A stretch of DNA of 64,000 nucleotides, from NCBI RefSeq assembly GCF_036884655.1, contig NC_088348.1, forward strand, positions 24,284,501 to 24,348,500, given 5' to 3'. Shown here in pieces: positions 53,661 through 64,000 of this stretch; positions within the stretch are counted from its first letter, which is position 1, and each line of letters starts with the position of its first letter. Source of the DNA: Musa acuminata AAA Group. Taxonomy: Eukaryota > Streptophyta > Magnoliopsida > Zingiberales > Musaceae. A program made the translations under genes and the position numbers. The notes below the pieces were generated by a model. It worked only from the letters and a program-made list of their open reading frames with translations, had not been told where the DNA came from and did no database searches.

Positions 53661-54491
53661 GATCAATATTTTAAGAGATAATAAATATAAATTTTATATT
53701 TTTTAATATTTGTTTCTTAGAACTTTAAAAGTATTTTTCGAGTACCCGTAGGTATAGAACATCTACATTCTTGTGGTTTAGACTCTTGATATCCCAAAGG
53801 TATTTTTCATCTCATGAGTTAACCTGTTGACTCGTGTTTTTTATATTAAACGTATCGAGCAATGAATACCTAATTATTATTATCTGTGTGATTCTCTTTC
53901 GTATATAATATGAGATGAATTGAATGACATGATCAAATCTAGAAATCATTTATTTCAAAATTATTTACTCTTAAATTTATCTCAACGATTGTTCACAAGC
54001 TCTCGGAATCAACTAACAAAAACATAATTACAAGTTTTTACTAAGTTATAGTGTTTTCAATAATACAAAAAAAATACTATAATATAATAGAAAAATGGTT
54101 AATCAGATTGAATTAAATCGATCCCATTCGTGACTATCAAATCAAAGAGCTAAGAAAATATGAGGCATCTCCTCTAACGAAATTCTTTTAAAAATTCATC
54201 CGTTATAATTTATGTTATTAATAATATTATAAAAATAAAATTTATAATATAATGAAAAGGAGTACGAGGGACGCCTTGATAGAATGAGACAATAGGATTT
54301 TCCTTCTCGTAATCCTTATAATAAAAAAATAACATTCACACGGTTAAAATATTTTTAATAGTAAAAAAAAGAGTCGAAGATATTTGAAATCGATCGAGGA
54401 TCTAATTCTCATTTTCGGATCCAATCGACCAATTCCATCACGGTTTTATAAGCATGTCAAATAAAGAATCTGCTTGTACACGACATGATCA
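53661..54491. other. Intergenic DNA, no gene seen
   Basis: AT-rich with no recognised coding content. The last part is probably the 3' untranslated region of the PPR gene (minus strand). Confidence 0.6.
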
Positions 54492-56495
54492 TCACATCTT
54501 CCACATCTCTTCCCAACACTTGCCAATCCCGTCCACCACCTTTTTCCTCTTGAAAACCCCTCTCAGCACCAGATCCCATGTGGCCATCTCCGGCACCAAA
54601 AACTTGCCCAGCATCACCACCACCATTTTCCCAGCGCCGCCCACTCTCCCCCTCTTAATCAGCCTCACCACTAGCCCATCCATAAACTCCCTCCCCTTTC
54701 CCCCGTCCTCCCCTCCCTCCCCCAGGAGGGCTTTCAGAAATATGTCGCACGTCACCGGATCCGGGTCGCACCCGCGATCCAACATCCGGCCCAACAAGTC
54801 CATGGCCCAGCCCACGTTGCCCTCCTTCAGCAGCCCGTCGAACAGAACGTTGTAGGTGACGGCGTCCGGGTCTGCGTCCCCGCCGGCGAGCATGTCGTTG
54901 AGCAACCTCATCCCTCCGTCGGCCATCCCAGCCCCGCACAGCCCCTTGATCATGGAGGTGTAGGCGACCACGTCCGGGGCGCACCCGCGGCCCAGCATAT
55001 GCTTCCACACCATCATCCCGTCCTTGAGCCTCCCGGCTTCGCACAGGCCGTTGATGAGCACGCTGTAGCTGATGGCGTTGGGCTCGCAGCCGCACCCCAC
55101 CATCTTCTTCCAAGTCTCCAGCGCCCGCTCGACGTTGCCGGACTTGAAGTGGCCCCTCATCATGGCGCTGAAGGTCACCACGTTCGGGGCGCAGCCCTCC
55201 ACGGTCATTTTGGCGAACGCCTCCTCTGCGGCCTCCATGCGGCCGTGGCGGCAGAGGCCGTCGATGAGGGCGGTGAAGAGGACCGCGTTGGGCCGCACCC
55301 CCTTGGACGCCATCGCCTCCCACACCCTCGCCGCCTGGTCCACGTCGCCGCAGCGGAAGAAGCCGGTGACGAGGGCGGAGTAGACGAATTCGTTGGGGCG
55401 GACGCCCCGCTGCTCCATCTGCTCGGCCACTTGGTGGGCGTCGGACGGGCGACCGATCTCGACGAGGCCGTGGACGATGGCGCCGCAGGTGACCTCGTTG
55501 GGGGCGAGGCCGTCGCGGGCCATGCGATCGAGAAGGCGGAAGGCGGCGGCGAGGCGGCCATGACGGCAGAGTGCGTGGAGGACGGTGTTGTAGGTGGGGA
55601 GGGACGGGGGGCAGCCCTTGAGGAGCATGTAGCGGACAAGGTTTGTGGCGCGGGGAAGGTCGCCAGAGCGGCAGAGGGCAGCGATGACGGCGTTGAAGGC
55701 CGGGGCGGCGGGGGGGACACCGTCGAGGAGCATCTCGTCGAGAAGGGCGAGGGCGTCGGTGAGGTGGCCGGCGGCGGCAAGGGCAGCGATGAGGGTGGAG
55801 TAGGAGTAGGCGTCGGGGCGGAGGCCACGGAGTGGAAGGTGGCGGAGGAGGTGAATGGCGCCGGGGAGGTCGCCGGAGCGGCAGAGGGACTTGAGGAGGA
55901 GATTGAAGGTAAGGAGGTTGGGAGCAAGGGAGGGGTGGCGACGGACAGCGGAGGAGAAGAAGGAAAGTGCGAGGCGGTGGTCGTGGTGGCCGCCGGGGGC
56001 GGAGAGGAGCGCGGAGAGAGCTGAGTTGAGGGAGCGAGCGGAGGGAGAGCAGCCGAAAGAGGGGAGCAGGCGGTGGAAGAGACGGACGGCAGCGAGGGGG
56101 CGGCCGGCGCGTCCCAGGGCGCGGAGGATGGGGATGAAGACGCGCTCGGAGAAGGGCCGGGGCCGCTCGCGGCGCATTCGGGCGAGGAGGTCGCGGAGGG
56201 CGGGGAGGTTCGGGGGCTCGCGGTCGGCATAGGCACGGGCGAGGGCGAGGTATGTGGCATCGCCCTGGGTGTAGCCGCCGGTGCGTCGGGCGGAGCGGAA
56301 GATCTCGTCGGCGAGGGGCGGGCCGGAGTCGCTTGCGCTGGCGTCGAAGTCGCTTTCGTTTCCATCGGAGTCGCATCCGCCTCGGCCAGCGGCAGGGGCG
56401 GAGGAGAGGGCTCGGCGGAGCTTCCTGGCAGCAGAGGGCCGTGAGAGATTGCGGGAGAGCATAAATCGGGTGGATAGCGGGGTTTGAAGGGTCAA
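54492..56495 (-). CDS. EMB1025-like: P-class pentatricopeptide repeat protein, EMB1025/At4g20090-like
   Basis: 667 residues without introns, as usual for PPR genes. The first 35 residues are rich in Arg, Ser and Ala without acidic residues, fitting a mitochondrial or plastid targeting peptide. About twelve tandem 35-residue PPR motifs run from about residue 192 to 610 (for example TFNLLLKSLCRSGDLPGAI and YSVLINGLCEAGRLKDGMMV), ending without E or DYW domains. It is therefore a P-class protein, expected to bind organelle RNA for stability, splicing or translation. The C-terminal region (DRGCDPDPVTCDIFLKALL, VVRLIKRGRV, VMLGKFLVPE, KCWEEMWKM) parallels the Arabidopsis embryo-lethal gene EMB1025 closely, supporting orthology. 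Very GC-rich, so every other frame is also open; those frames are shadows. An ATG at 56462 is an alternative start. Confidence 0.93.
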   Translation of the reverse strand: MTLQTPLSTRFMLSRNLSRPSAARKLRRALSSAPAAGRGGCDSDGNESDFDASASDSGPPLADEIFRSARRTGGYTQGDATYLALARAYADREPPNLPALRDLLARMRRERPRPFSERVFIPILRALGRAGRPLAAVRLFHRLLPSFGCSPSARSLNSALSALLSAPGGHHDHRLALSFFSSAVRRHPSLAPNLLTFNLLLKSLCRSGDLPGAIHLLRHLPLRGLRPDAYSYSTLIAALAAAGHLTDALALLDEMLLDGVPPAAPAFNAVIAALCRSGDLPRATNLVRYMLLKGCPPSLPTYNTVLHALCRHGRLAAAFRLLDRMARDGLAPNEVTCGAIVHGLVEIGRPSDAHQVAEQMEQRGVRPNEFVYSALVTGFFRCGDVDQAARVWEAMASKGVRPNAVLFTALIDGLCRHGRMEAAEEAFAKMTVEGCAPNVVTFSAMMRGHFKSGNVERALETWKKMVGCGCEPNAISYSVLINGLCEAGRLKDGMMVWKHMLGRGCAPDVVAYTSMIKGLCGAGMADGGMRLLNDMLAGGDADPDAVTYNVLFDGLLKEGNVGWAMDLLGRMLDRGCDPDPVTCDIFLKALLGEGGEDGGKGREFMDGLVVRLIKRGRVGGAGKMVVVMLGKFLVPEMATWDLVLRGVFKRKKVVDGIGKCWEEMWKM

Positions 56496-56864
56496 GGGCG
56501 AGGGGCATGGTTAGATTACGCGGAGCGATCGGGCATTGCTTGTCGCTGGTAGAAATAGTTAGGGTTTTATGTCGAACAGCCATCAAAGGGAAAGAGAGGA
56601 GAGGAGAGAGAAACTTGGGCCACTAATCCGGCCTGATTGGGCCTAATGAACCAGGCCTCATTATTTTAATCGTTTAATTACATTCCTACCACGGTGTCAC
56701 ACACCGTAAAAATCAAGCAGGTCCCCCCGCCTTCCGTTTCAAAAACCCCCAACAAACCTCGCTGGAGTCGTTTTCCTCCTCAATTATCCCGCCCTTCGAT
56801 CTTCCCCCCAAAACCCTAACGTGCACCTTCTTATCTCTCTTTCCGATCTCATCTTTCTCTCGCT
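56496..56864. promoter_or_regulatory. Shared intergenic region of two divergent genes
   Basis: Only 369 bp separate the start codons of the PPR gene (minus) and the small gene at 56865 (plus), so both promoters must lie here or overlap it. No clear TATA box was found on either side. Confidence 0.5.
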
Positions 56865-57230
56865 ATGAATCGAAGGATTCGGAGCCCAAACGCTAAGCTC
56901 TCGGCCTCCCAGATCGAGGAGCGGCACCACCGGTTCCTAAAGCCCGGCGCCCTTGCGCGCCTCCGAGACTCCAGGATCAGCACTGTAAGATCGCCCCGAT
57001 CCCTCTCCCACCCCCGCCTATCGCCCCCGTCCTTCCCCTCCTCTGCTTCGCCGCCCGCTGCTGCTCACGACTATGGAATTCCTTTCTTTGCCGCTCGGGC
57101 CCGCGGCCCGCGGTTCCCGCAGCGGAAGAAGCTCGCCGCCGCCAAGTCGATCTTCTTCGCTCCCTCGAGCCCGGAGTTCAACGAGTTCTTCTTGGACGCC
57201 TTCGGCACTGATATGGTTGCTGCTCATTAA
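56865..57230 (+). CDS. Small conserved plant protein of unknown function
   Basis: 121 residues, no intron seen. The N-terminal block RRIRSPNAKLSASQIEERHH and RFLKPGALARLRDSRIS is highly charged and resembles a conserved start of unannotated plant proteins. A Ser/Pro-rich middle follows, and then a C-terminal block (GIPFFAARARGPRFPQRKKL, AAKSIFFAPSSPEF, LDAFGTDMVAAH) that also looks conserved. There is no signal peptide or membrane span. Basic patches could suit a nuclear or RNA-associated protein, but that is a guess. The start is the first ATG after a pyrimidine-rich leader (CTCTCGCTATGAATCG). It is divergently paired with the PPR gene. No function is assigned. Confidence 0.75.
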   Translation: MNRRIRSPNAKLSASQIEERHHRFLKPGALARLRDSRISTVRSPRSLSHPRLSPPSFPSSASPPAAAHDYGIPFFAARARGPRFPQRKKLAAAKSIFFAPSSPEFNEFFLDAFGTDMVAAH

Positions 57231-60200
57231 GCTAGAAGGGTTTCCGCTGTGGATCTTCTTTCCTTCCGATCGTTTGGTTCGGATGTGCGTTGGGTTTGAT
57301 AGATCGAGACTTAATAACAGCAGAAGTTGTGGTCTAGGGTAATTCTGTGTAGATCTGATGTGGGAAATGTAGAACATTTTTTCTTAAAAAGAGCTAACCT
57401 TTGTTCTCATTCTATAGGTGGATTACATCATGGCTTATTATTACTTCATGCTAAACAAGTTTCTGGTTCTGGTGATGTTTGTTAGAAACTATGTGCCTTT
57501 ACTAGGCTTTTAAATCTGCAAAGTTGAGCCGATTTGATGGATTATTGGCAGCACCTGCATAATTAGTTTTTCATTTGTTTGATCAGAATGTTAATCACTG
57601 CTTCTGTTGCAGTTCTATCTATGAACTGGAGTTCGTAAGTTCTCTATCTATTTATGAATGGTTAATGAACAGTTGTAGAACAAACATTGGCTAGATCTTG
57701 TGCTTACTTTCGTCGACATACAGAAGCTGCTAGTCCTGACTCGTTAGGCTTTTTTCCTATTAAGCAAAGATACTGTTTCATTATTGCATAATGAATGCTT
57801 GATTGATACTTGCGTGATTATATGCAACTATTTATGCCTCTGATGAGACACTCTAGAAAAGTGTTTTTTAATTGCAAGATATATGGTCATCATTTTTCTT
57901 GTTACTGCAAGTTTAATTTGTTCTTCTGCTTTATGGTAACTTTAGGTATTTCCATCTGTTTAACAGAAGCACACACCACCAATCTTCTTGTGAGAAAAGT
58001 GATTAACATTCTTATAAATCGTTTGCAAGAACATCTCTGTATTTAAGATATTGTTGCTGGGATTAAATACTAATATAACTTTCAGGATAGTTGTCTACTC
58101 TTATTTGTTGTTTTCGTAAATAATAGTGCCCTTACATATTTGTATATTTTTACAAATGGGATGTGTTGTTTGATGGTAAAAAATATGTTCAAAGGTCTTG
58201 TTTAGTGACTACTTATCATGCAAAAGTATCTTATGTGTGACATCACTTAAACTATACTTATTACAAGAGAAGTTGGTAGTCTCAGCACATAGTCAAGATT
58301 ATGGTGTCTAAGCTCTATTCATGTTGTTTAACTTTTGCAAACTGACTTGTTAAATAAATTATCTTATCCTATCCTTGAAGTTTTATCATTTTAAAGAGGT
58401 TAGACATTTCTGAAAAGTGCATTAATTAGGGGTTTGTTGTGATATGGTTTTAACTCATAGCAAGTTCCTTTCCTCTTCTCTATTCTCTAGTCAATAAATT
58501 ATAATATGCACTCTAGTAGTCCTTTCAAGTGAACTAACTACCACAGTTTAATTTTTGAGAACAGTATTTACAACCTGCGTAATTTCATCCAATCAACTCT
58601 TTAGAACTGTCTCTTTGGAGATCAATTAGCTAATACTATGCTTGGAATCTTGCCAATGTTGTTTAGATTCTTGCCTGCAATCTGTCAGCTTATCGAGTTA
58701 TCATTATCTGATTAGAAAAGGCATCTCCATTATTACTGACCCATAGTGAGGTAAGTTGTTCCCTTTGTGCTTTTCTAGGTTCCACTGAAGTCTGAACATG
58801 ACCAGCAACTTATTTCCACAACAGAAACACCTAATATATCTCATATAAGATCACTTGAAATACAATCCATTTCACTGTTATGTGATGCTCTTGTCTTGAT
58901 CACCACCATGTTTCTTTTAGTGGATCTGCTCTGTGTACATTAAACACGAATCTGGTGTAGGCAAGGGACCTCCATTACTGGTCATGCCTCTGTATATCTT
59001 TTCTTATCGGGCGTGATGTTATGTCACAAGTTCCTTATTACTATGTATGGCCAATCAGTTTGTTAAGCTATTTTCTTGAGTGCTATTTTTCCAATTATCT
59101 TTACAACTCAATTTGTTACAGGCTCTTGATTGCACTTTCACGGTCACTTATTTCCATTTTTGTTGAGTTTTGGTTCATGATACTGGATGTTGTTTTTCTT
59201 AATGGGCGAGTTCATAATGATTGAGTTATTCTACGAAACATTTATGGATTCATATTTGACTTCTATAAACTGTTTTAGTTTTTGGTAACTCCTGTTTCAT
59301 TTTAATGTTTGCTTAAAGGGGATTAGACATCTGAATTATATATTAGCATAGTTATATAAATTTGCACGGAGGAAGTTGCCACATAAACAGTTCAGATTCC
59401 TCTTATTTGTACTAAAAGGAGATGAAAATTTGAATGCTTCCATTCATGTTGCCTTACTATGACTTTCGTAACCTACATTGGCTTAGCACTTTATGGTAAA
59501 CATGCTTAAATGGCAGCATATGACATGTTAATTGCTTATTCAATCTACAGACTCACTGGTTTCATAGACACCTTGATGTATGTCTCTGATGCACTGTCTA
59601 TTTTGTAAATACGAATTGCAGGCTTTCCTTTCAAAGACCACTGGTTCTAGGTTTTCCACAATTAAATGAGCATCTCCAATGTTCTCTACAATTTTCAGTT
59701 ATGCAGATGAGAAGAATTTGATGCTCCAACTATAGTGAGTGTGGAGAATTTTGCTTTAACTACCACTAAGGACATGATATTGCTTTCCTTTATGCCCAAA
59801 CATTTTTTTCTGAATATGCTAGTAAGTTTCTTACAGTTGGTTGAATGTATCAGTAAGGTGCCGTTGCAGTTTAATCTGGGGATACATTTGTTCAATGTGA
59901 TGATTCATTTTCTTTCATCATTTGTGCATTGTCACTATGCAAGAAATATGGGTCCTGTATGTTTGTATATATCTAAAAAATATATATGTTTCCCTCTACA
60001 AAAACTCTGCTGTTCATCTTGTATGTACGTTTATCCAGGTTTTTAGCTCCACATCTTTGATGTCATTTTGGTCAAGAACAATATGCTAGTTGTTTCCATC
60101 TTTTACTTATATGATTACCTGATCCAGTGTTTTTGTGCTGTAGGAATTCATAGCCAGTCACAGTTCAGATGCAAGGATTCCCTGGAACATTTCTGTATTG

Positions 60201-61432
60201 ATTTGGTGACATCGATAAAGCCTGCCCTGTGAAGTATGGGTATCCATAAAGCGATCCGTGGGGAGTCAACCGAGTGGTCGCACAAGGTGAAATGCTTGCC
60301 AGCGGGGGAGCAGACAATGAGGGCATGGCTTGACTAACTGCATGTTATCCTTATTAGGATGCTGATGTTCAATAAAAACACATTGGATGCCTACTGAAAT
60401 TACTACAAGAATCTAACAAAAAGAAGTTTCAAGAAATTTGAGCAAGCTAGGTCTGAACAACTGCAGAGGATGCTGATGTTCAACCATAAAACATTGGCCT
60501 TCTACTGTCTTTGCAGCTACCAAAAAGAAGCTTCAAGAAATCTGTACAAGCCAGGAAGGTAATATGTAGTAAGACCATCTAAACTTTTCTTTATCTGCTG
60601 GTGTTGCTTTGATCTCCTTATCCTATGGTTCGTATAATGTGCCCGGTAGGGTCATCCTTCGCTTCAAAACAATATACTGTTGTTTGTCAATGTTTTTAGA
60701 GCGTACTTCAACTAATCACCGGATAGTTTTGGCTTTCTTGAACGATATTGAAAATTGTGCTGTGGTGTTCCCTCGTTCAATTGCAAATGATGGAGTCAAT
60801 GCCCTTTCTTAGTTAAATTGGACTTGTTTTTAATCCATCTTCTTGCATATGAAATTATTGTTTAACATTTACTGTATTGCTCTTTGAACACAATGAAATT
60901 TATGTGTACACAGTTAATGATGTGCGGAATTTCTCAACAACAAAGATGAAGACGAAGCCTACTACCCTCAGCAATCAACTCTCATTCTGTTCTCTCACAC
61001 GGCCGTGGCTTTCTTGGCAGCTTCCAGGTTTGAGGTGATATTTTTAGTATACTCATTTCTTTTATTCAATGAAAATGTTAGGTGAATATTAAACAACCTT
61101 CACCTGTTTTTTAAGTCTAATCTAACCTAAGTCCTAACAACATACAAACTGTATTTTCTTCAACATATAATTTTCAAGGACTTTCTTTTATATATCCACA
61201 CTTGAATGAATTCATTGTTCTCTAAGTAGTTTGATTCTAATTAAGTAATACGAAAACTCTTACTAATCATAATAAAAAATTTTATTAAACAAAATAAATG
61301 AAATTTAAACTTTTCAAAAATAGAGATTTTAGCAGGGTGATGATTAAGATCAAAACACAACAGTGGCCTAACATGGATCATGGCACCAACACACTGTAGA
61401 GAACAATTCCAACATGTCGGGGTAGCCATCAT
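57231..61432. other. 4.2 kb without a recognisable gene
   Basis: The start is probably 3' untranslated sequence of the gene at 56865. The rest is moderately AT-rich, intron-like DNA with only short frames. A 33-codon frame at about 60236 (MGIHKAIRGESTEWSHKVK) looks protein-like but is unsupported. Confidence 0.5.
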
Positions 61433-61744
61433 CAGCCAATTCTTAAGCTACAAACCATACACATGGTTGGCTCGTACACTTATACCTGCATGTACATGTC
61501 TGTCTTCACGTGCTTGTTGCCATTGACGGCTGGCTGTTGCTTCCCTCACAGATACGGCATTCCTCACAACCTCCATCCTTCTCATGGATACTGCTGGAGA
61601 GAGAGAGAGAGAGAGAGATAATGCAGCAAAACGTTACAGGCTGCCAAATATACTTAGAACAAGGGAAAGGTTTTATACTCTAGTTTAGACTCATATCACT
61701 TATTAAATGAATCGGTCAATTATCTAGTTAAAATAGATCATGAG
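61433..61744. repeat. Inverted repeat, left arm
   Basis: Reverse-complement match to 62934-63343 over the whole arm; for example GCTTCCCTCACAGATACGGC at 61539-61558 against its complement near 63118-63137, and CAGGCTGCCAAATATAC at 61637-61653 against 63034-63050. A short (GA)n run at about 61591-61618 is not matched. Confidence 0.85.
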
Positions 61745-62145
61745 AAAGCAAGTTCTTTGTGTGAGAGAGCAGTTGTGAGTTCTCATGAAATCCATGGAGA
61801 AAGATGAAGCATAAAGAAGCAAAACATGTTACTTCCTATGCTTGAGTCCAATTTTGTTGAGAGCATGGCAATTCCTACAGTTAATGTTGGAACTCTTCAA
61901 ATCTCTGATGACTATTTTGTAGGTAGAACCAGCAGCATTCCCAAATCATAATGGAGACCAGACTGGGTTTTGTCAGCTGCTCATTTTGGCAGCCACGACT
62001 CCCACCATATTTAGTCACGATCTGGAAAAGAACTCCTTGAACCCCTCCAAACCGACCCTTTATTGCCTCCAAAAGCCGACCACGCGTTTTGACTCCCCGA
62101 GAATAGTCTTGCAGAAATAAGAAGGAGACGGTTTGGCACTCGAGA

Positions 62146-62153
62146 TATAAAAG
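62146..62153 (+). promoter_or_regulatory. TATA box upstream of the small gene at 62241
   Basis: TATAAAAG in a GAGATATAAAAGGC context, 95 bp before the ATG, leaving a leader of about 60 bases. A near-consensus core promoter. Confidence 0.5.
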
Positions 62154-62240
62154 GCATGGTTCGAGTGCATCGACATCACTTCTTCTCTGTAAAGATCCTC
62201 CCTCCTCCGTGGTGCAACAACGAGCCACAGCTCAAGAACA

Positions 62241-62513
62241 ATGGCGGGTGTGCAGTTAGCTTCCTTCTTCTTGGAGGTGGCGCGGAGCTCGCCTCGGTCG
62301 CGCAAGGCCCCGTTCTCGGCGGTCGCGCCGTGGCGGTTCATGGCCGGCACGAGGCGGCAACTCCAAGAAGCTACCCTCGATACCACCATTGTGGAGGACG
62401 ACGGCGCGGATTCCTCAGAGAACTCGCGTGCTGCTGCTGCTGCAGCAGCAGAAGCTCCGTCCTCTGCACGCGTGTTGAGAGCTCGAGAGAAGGAAGCATC
62501 TTCCAGGTGGTGA
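62241..62513 (+). CDS. Hypothetical 90-residue protein
   Basis: I do not recognise this protein. Support for a gene: a TATA box at 62146, a leader free of stop-like structure, a good start context (AAGAACAATGGCG, Ala second codon), and GC content above the surroundings. The product starts MAGVQLASFFLEVARSSPRS, has a basic N-terminal half, an acidic patch (IVEDDGADSSE), a run of seven Ala, and a charged C terminus (REKEASSRW). It has no clear signal peptide. It sits in the loop of a large inverted repeat. An open frame of 181 codons on the other strand covers the same DNA (62060-62605) and cannot be ruled out, but it lacks a comparable promoter. Confidence 0.4.
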   Translation: MAGVQLASFFLEVARSSPRSRKAPFSAVAPWRFMAGTRRQLQEATLDTTIVEDDGADSSENSRAAAAAAAEAPSSARVLRAREKEASSRW

Positions 62514-62933
62514 CCTTTATCACCGCGATGGGTGATGCAGGTGTGCGCCATACCCGAGGAAGAGATGTGGCTGGCATGTGTTGTAGCTGCATATGGTCGT
62601 GTCATCTTCCTAGTTTGGAGCGCTTACATGTAGAGTAGATATGAGTTAAAAGTGTGGTAGCTTTGTCATGATGGCTTTGGATACATCGATATTTTTCTTA
62701 TGCTCCAATTGGTTCCGTCAACTTAACTGATTTTAATTACATCATATACTATTGTTTTTCGTGACACTAATTCACAAAGGATCGATCTCTCCATATGTGG
62801 AGCTGACTGCCAGAACGAGCAGCTGACAAAACCCAATGTGGTCTTCATCATAATAATTTGTCAATCAAGGTTCTACAAAAATGTCATCAGAGAGTTGAAG
62901 AGTGGGAATTTGAGTGAAACATAATTGACCAAT

Positions 62934-63343
62934 TCATGATCTATTTGAATGACATAATTGACCAATTCATTTAATAAGTTATATGAGACTAAACTAGAGT
63001 ACAAAACCTAACCTATCATCCCTTGTTCTGAGTATATTTGGCAGCCTGTAATGCTTTGGTGCGGTATCTGTCTCTTCAGCATTATTATCCATGAGAAGGG
63101 TGGAGGTTGTGAGGAATGCCGTATCTGTGAGGGAAGCAAATGTGTACATGAGAGAGGGATCGAGGTTCTCAGGAATACCGTATCTATCTGTGAGGGAAGC
63201 GATAGCTGTCAACGTGTACGAGTACGTGAAGACATGTACATGCTGGTTTCAGTGTATGAGCCGACCACACATGAACATGCAGGTATCAGTTTCGTCTGAG
63301 CCAACCAACCATCTGTGTGGTTTGTTGCTTAAGAATTTGGCTG
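62934..63343. repeat. Inverted repeat, right arm, with an internal duplication
   Basis: Complement of the left arm at 61433-61744. It is about 100 bp longer because one segment is doubled: GAATGCCGTATCTGTGAGGG at 63113 recurs as GAATACCGTATCTATCTGTG at 63173. CATAATTGACCAATTCAT is also doubled (62920 and 62953). Confidence 0.85.
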
Positions 63344-63417
63344 GTTATGTAAATCCATCACTGAGTCAAACAAGTGGAGATTAAAAATTTTAGATTATTA
63401 GATTATAAACTGTACTT

Positions 63418-63461
<44 letters not shown>

Positions 63462-64000
63462 TGTGATTCTCTCGATATTTACTATTCTCTTGGTCCTCAT
63501 TTTCAATTTCTTCTAATATAGAGCTCTTTCTCTTGCTCATAAATAATGTAGGTGGTGCAATCAATTTTATCCGCAACCATAGCTTGATCAATAAAATAGT
63601 ATGACTAACTTTGTCTGCATCGTAAACTTGTCTCTAGTTACTAAGCTCAAATCTTTTTTCTTTCTCTCTTTTTTTTTTTTTATCATTCATACTTTTCTTT
63701 CTCCTTTTTTTAAATTATTTTTATTTTTTAAAGAATTTTTAAAAGAAAATTTTCATGCCTCCGGGATCTTAAGGTGTGTGTCACGCACTAAAGTAACACC
63801 TAGCTAAAGACTCTTGCAATCCACTAAAAACCTACATAAAGAAGAAAATATTAGAAAGACAAAAATAAACAATATAAAAAAGGATAAGAAAACTCAATGT
63901 CATAAACAACACAAAACAACAACTAGATTTCATTATGCAGAAAAATCTATTGTAGATTTCAAAGAAATGTGTAGGTTAAATATTTACCTCACACTTTCTT
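63344..64000. other. AT-rich window end with an (AT)n run
   Basis: (AT)n at about 63420-63459. Otherwise T-rich and A-rich DNA with no gene seen. Confidence 0.6.

Noticed and set aside
54655..56586. Long open frames (386-643 codons) overlapping the PPR gene, both strands
   Set aside because: Caused by very high GC content with few stop codons. Only the frame 54492-56495 shows PPR motifs and homology.

Overview
This is a stretch of a flowering-plant nuclear genome, most likely a monocot. Compact genes with GT-AG or GC-AG introns sit in AT-rich, repeat-laden DNA, and several coding regions are strongly GC-rich, as in monocots: the PPR gene, the phytocyanin-like gene and the first exon of the acyltransferase. 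The acyltransferase also resembles palm lysophosphatidate acyltransferases. A banana-like (Zingiberales) source would fit, but that is a guess from style and not a demonstrated match.

Left part (1-21 kb): a broken histone H2A fragment (minus), then a complete five-exon bHLH gene of the ILR3/bHLH105 (IVc) type whose fourth intron uses a GC donor. Next is a seven-unit polyubiquitin gene (minus) with a leader intron and a possible second, divergent core promoter. A repeat-rich block follows: a (TA/TATG)n tract framed by 134-bp direct repeats, and a foldback-like structure. After it comes a broken but still intron-bearing translation factor eIF1/SUI1 copy.

Middle (21-37 kb): a clean solo LTR of a long-LTR Copia family with a 5-bp target duplication; a four-exon CRIB-domain RIC gene (ROP GTPase effector type), also with a GC-AG intron next to a long (CT)n(AT)n microsatellite; a phytocyanin/early-nodulin-like gene; and a five-exon plastid- or ER-type LPAAT gene (minus) with a 4.2-kb first intron.

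Transposon block (38.4-53.7 kb): a decayed Copia element with a truncated 5' LTR. Its 3' LTR is split by a younger, nearly full-length Copia element (45014-50294, TSD AATTA). The inner element has one uninterrupted frame apart from three nonsense codons. Right of it lie the remains of an L1-type LINE ORF2. The solo LTR at 21-23 kb belongs to the same family as the outer Copia element.

Right part (54-64 kb): an intronless P-class PPR gene (minus, EMB1025/At4g20090-like) is divergently paired with a small conserved plant gene of unknown function. Then come about 4 kb without a recognisable gene and a small hypothetical gene with a good TATA box, which lies in the loop of an imperfect inverted repeat of 300-400 bp arms. 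No tRNA, rRNA or CRISPR array was seen. No wholly new molecular system is evident. The most unusual features are the hairpin-forming loci, the two GC-AG introns, the dimer-wise polyubiquitin evolution and the nested Copia pair with a mutation pattern that suggests methylation damage.
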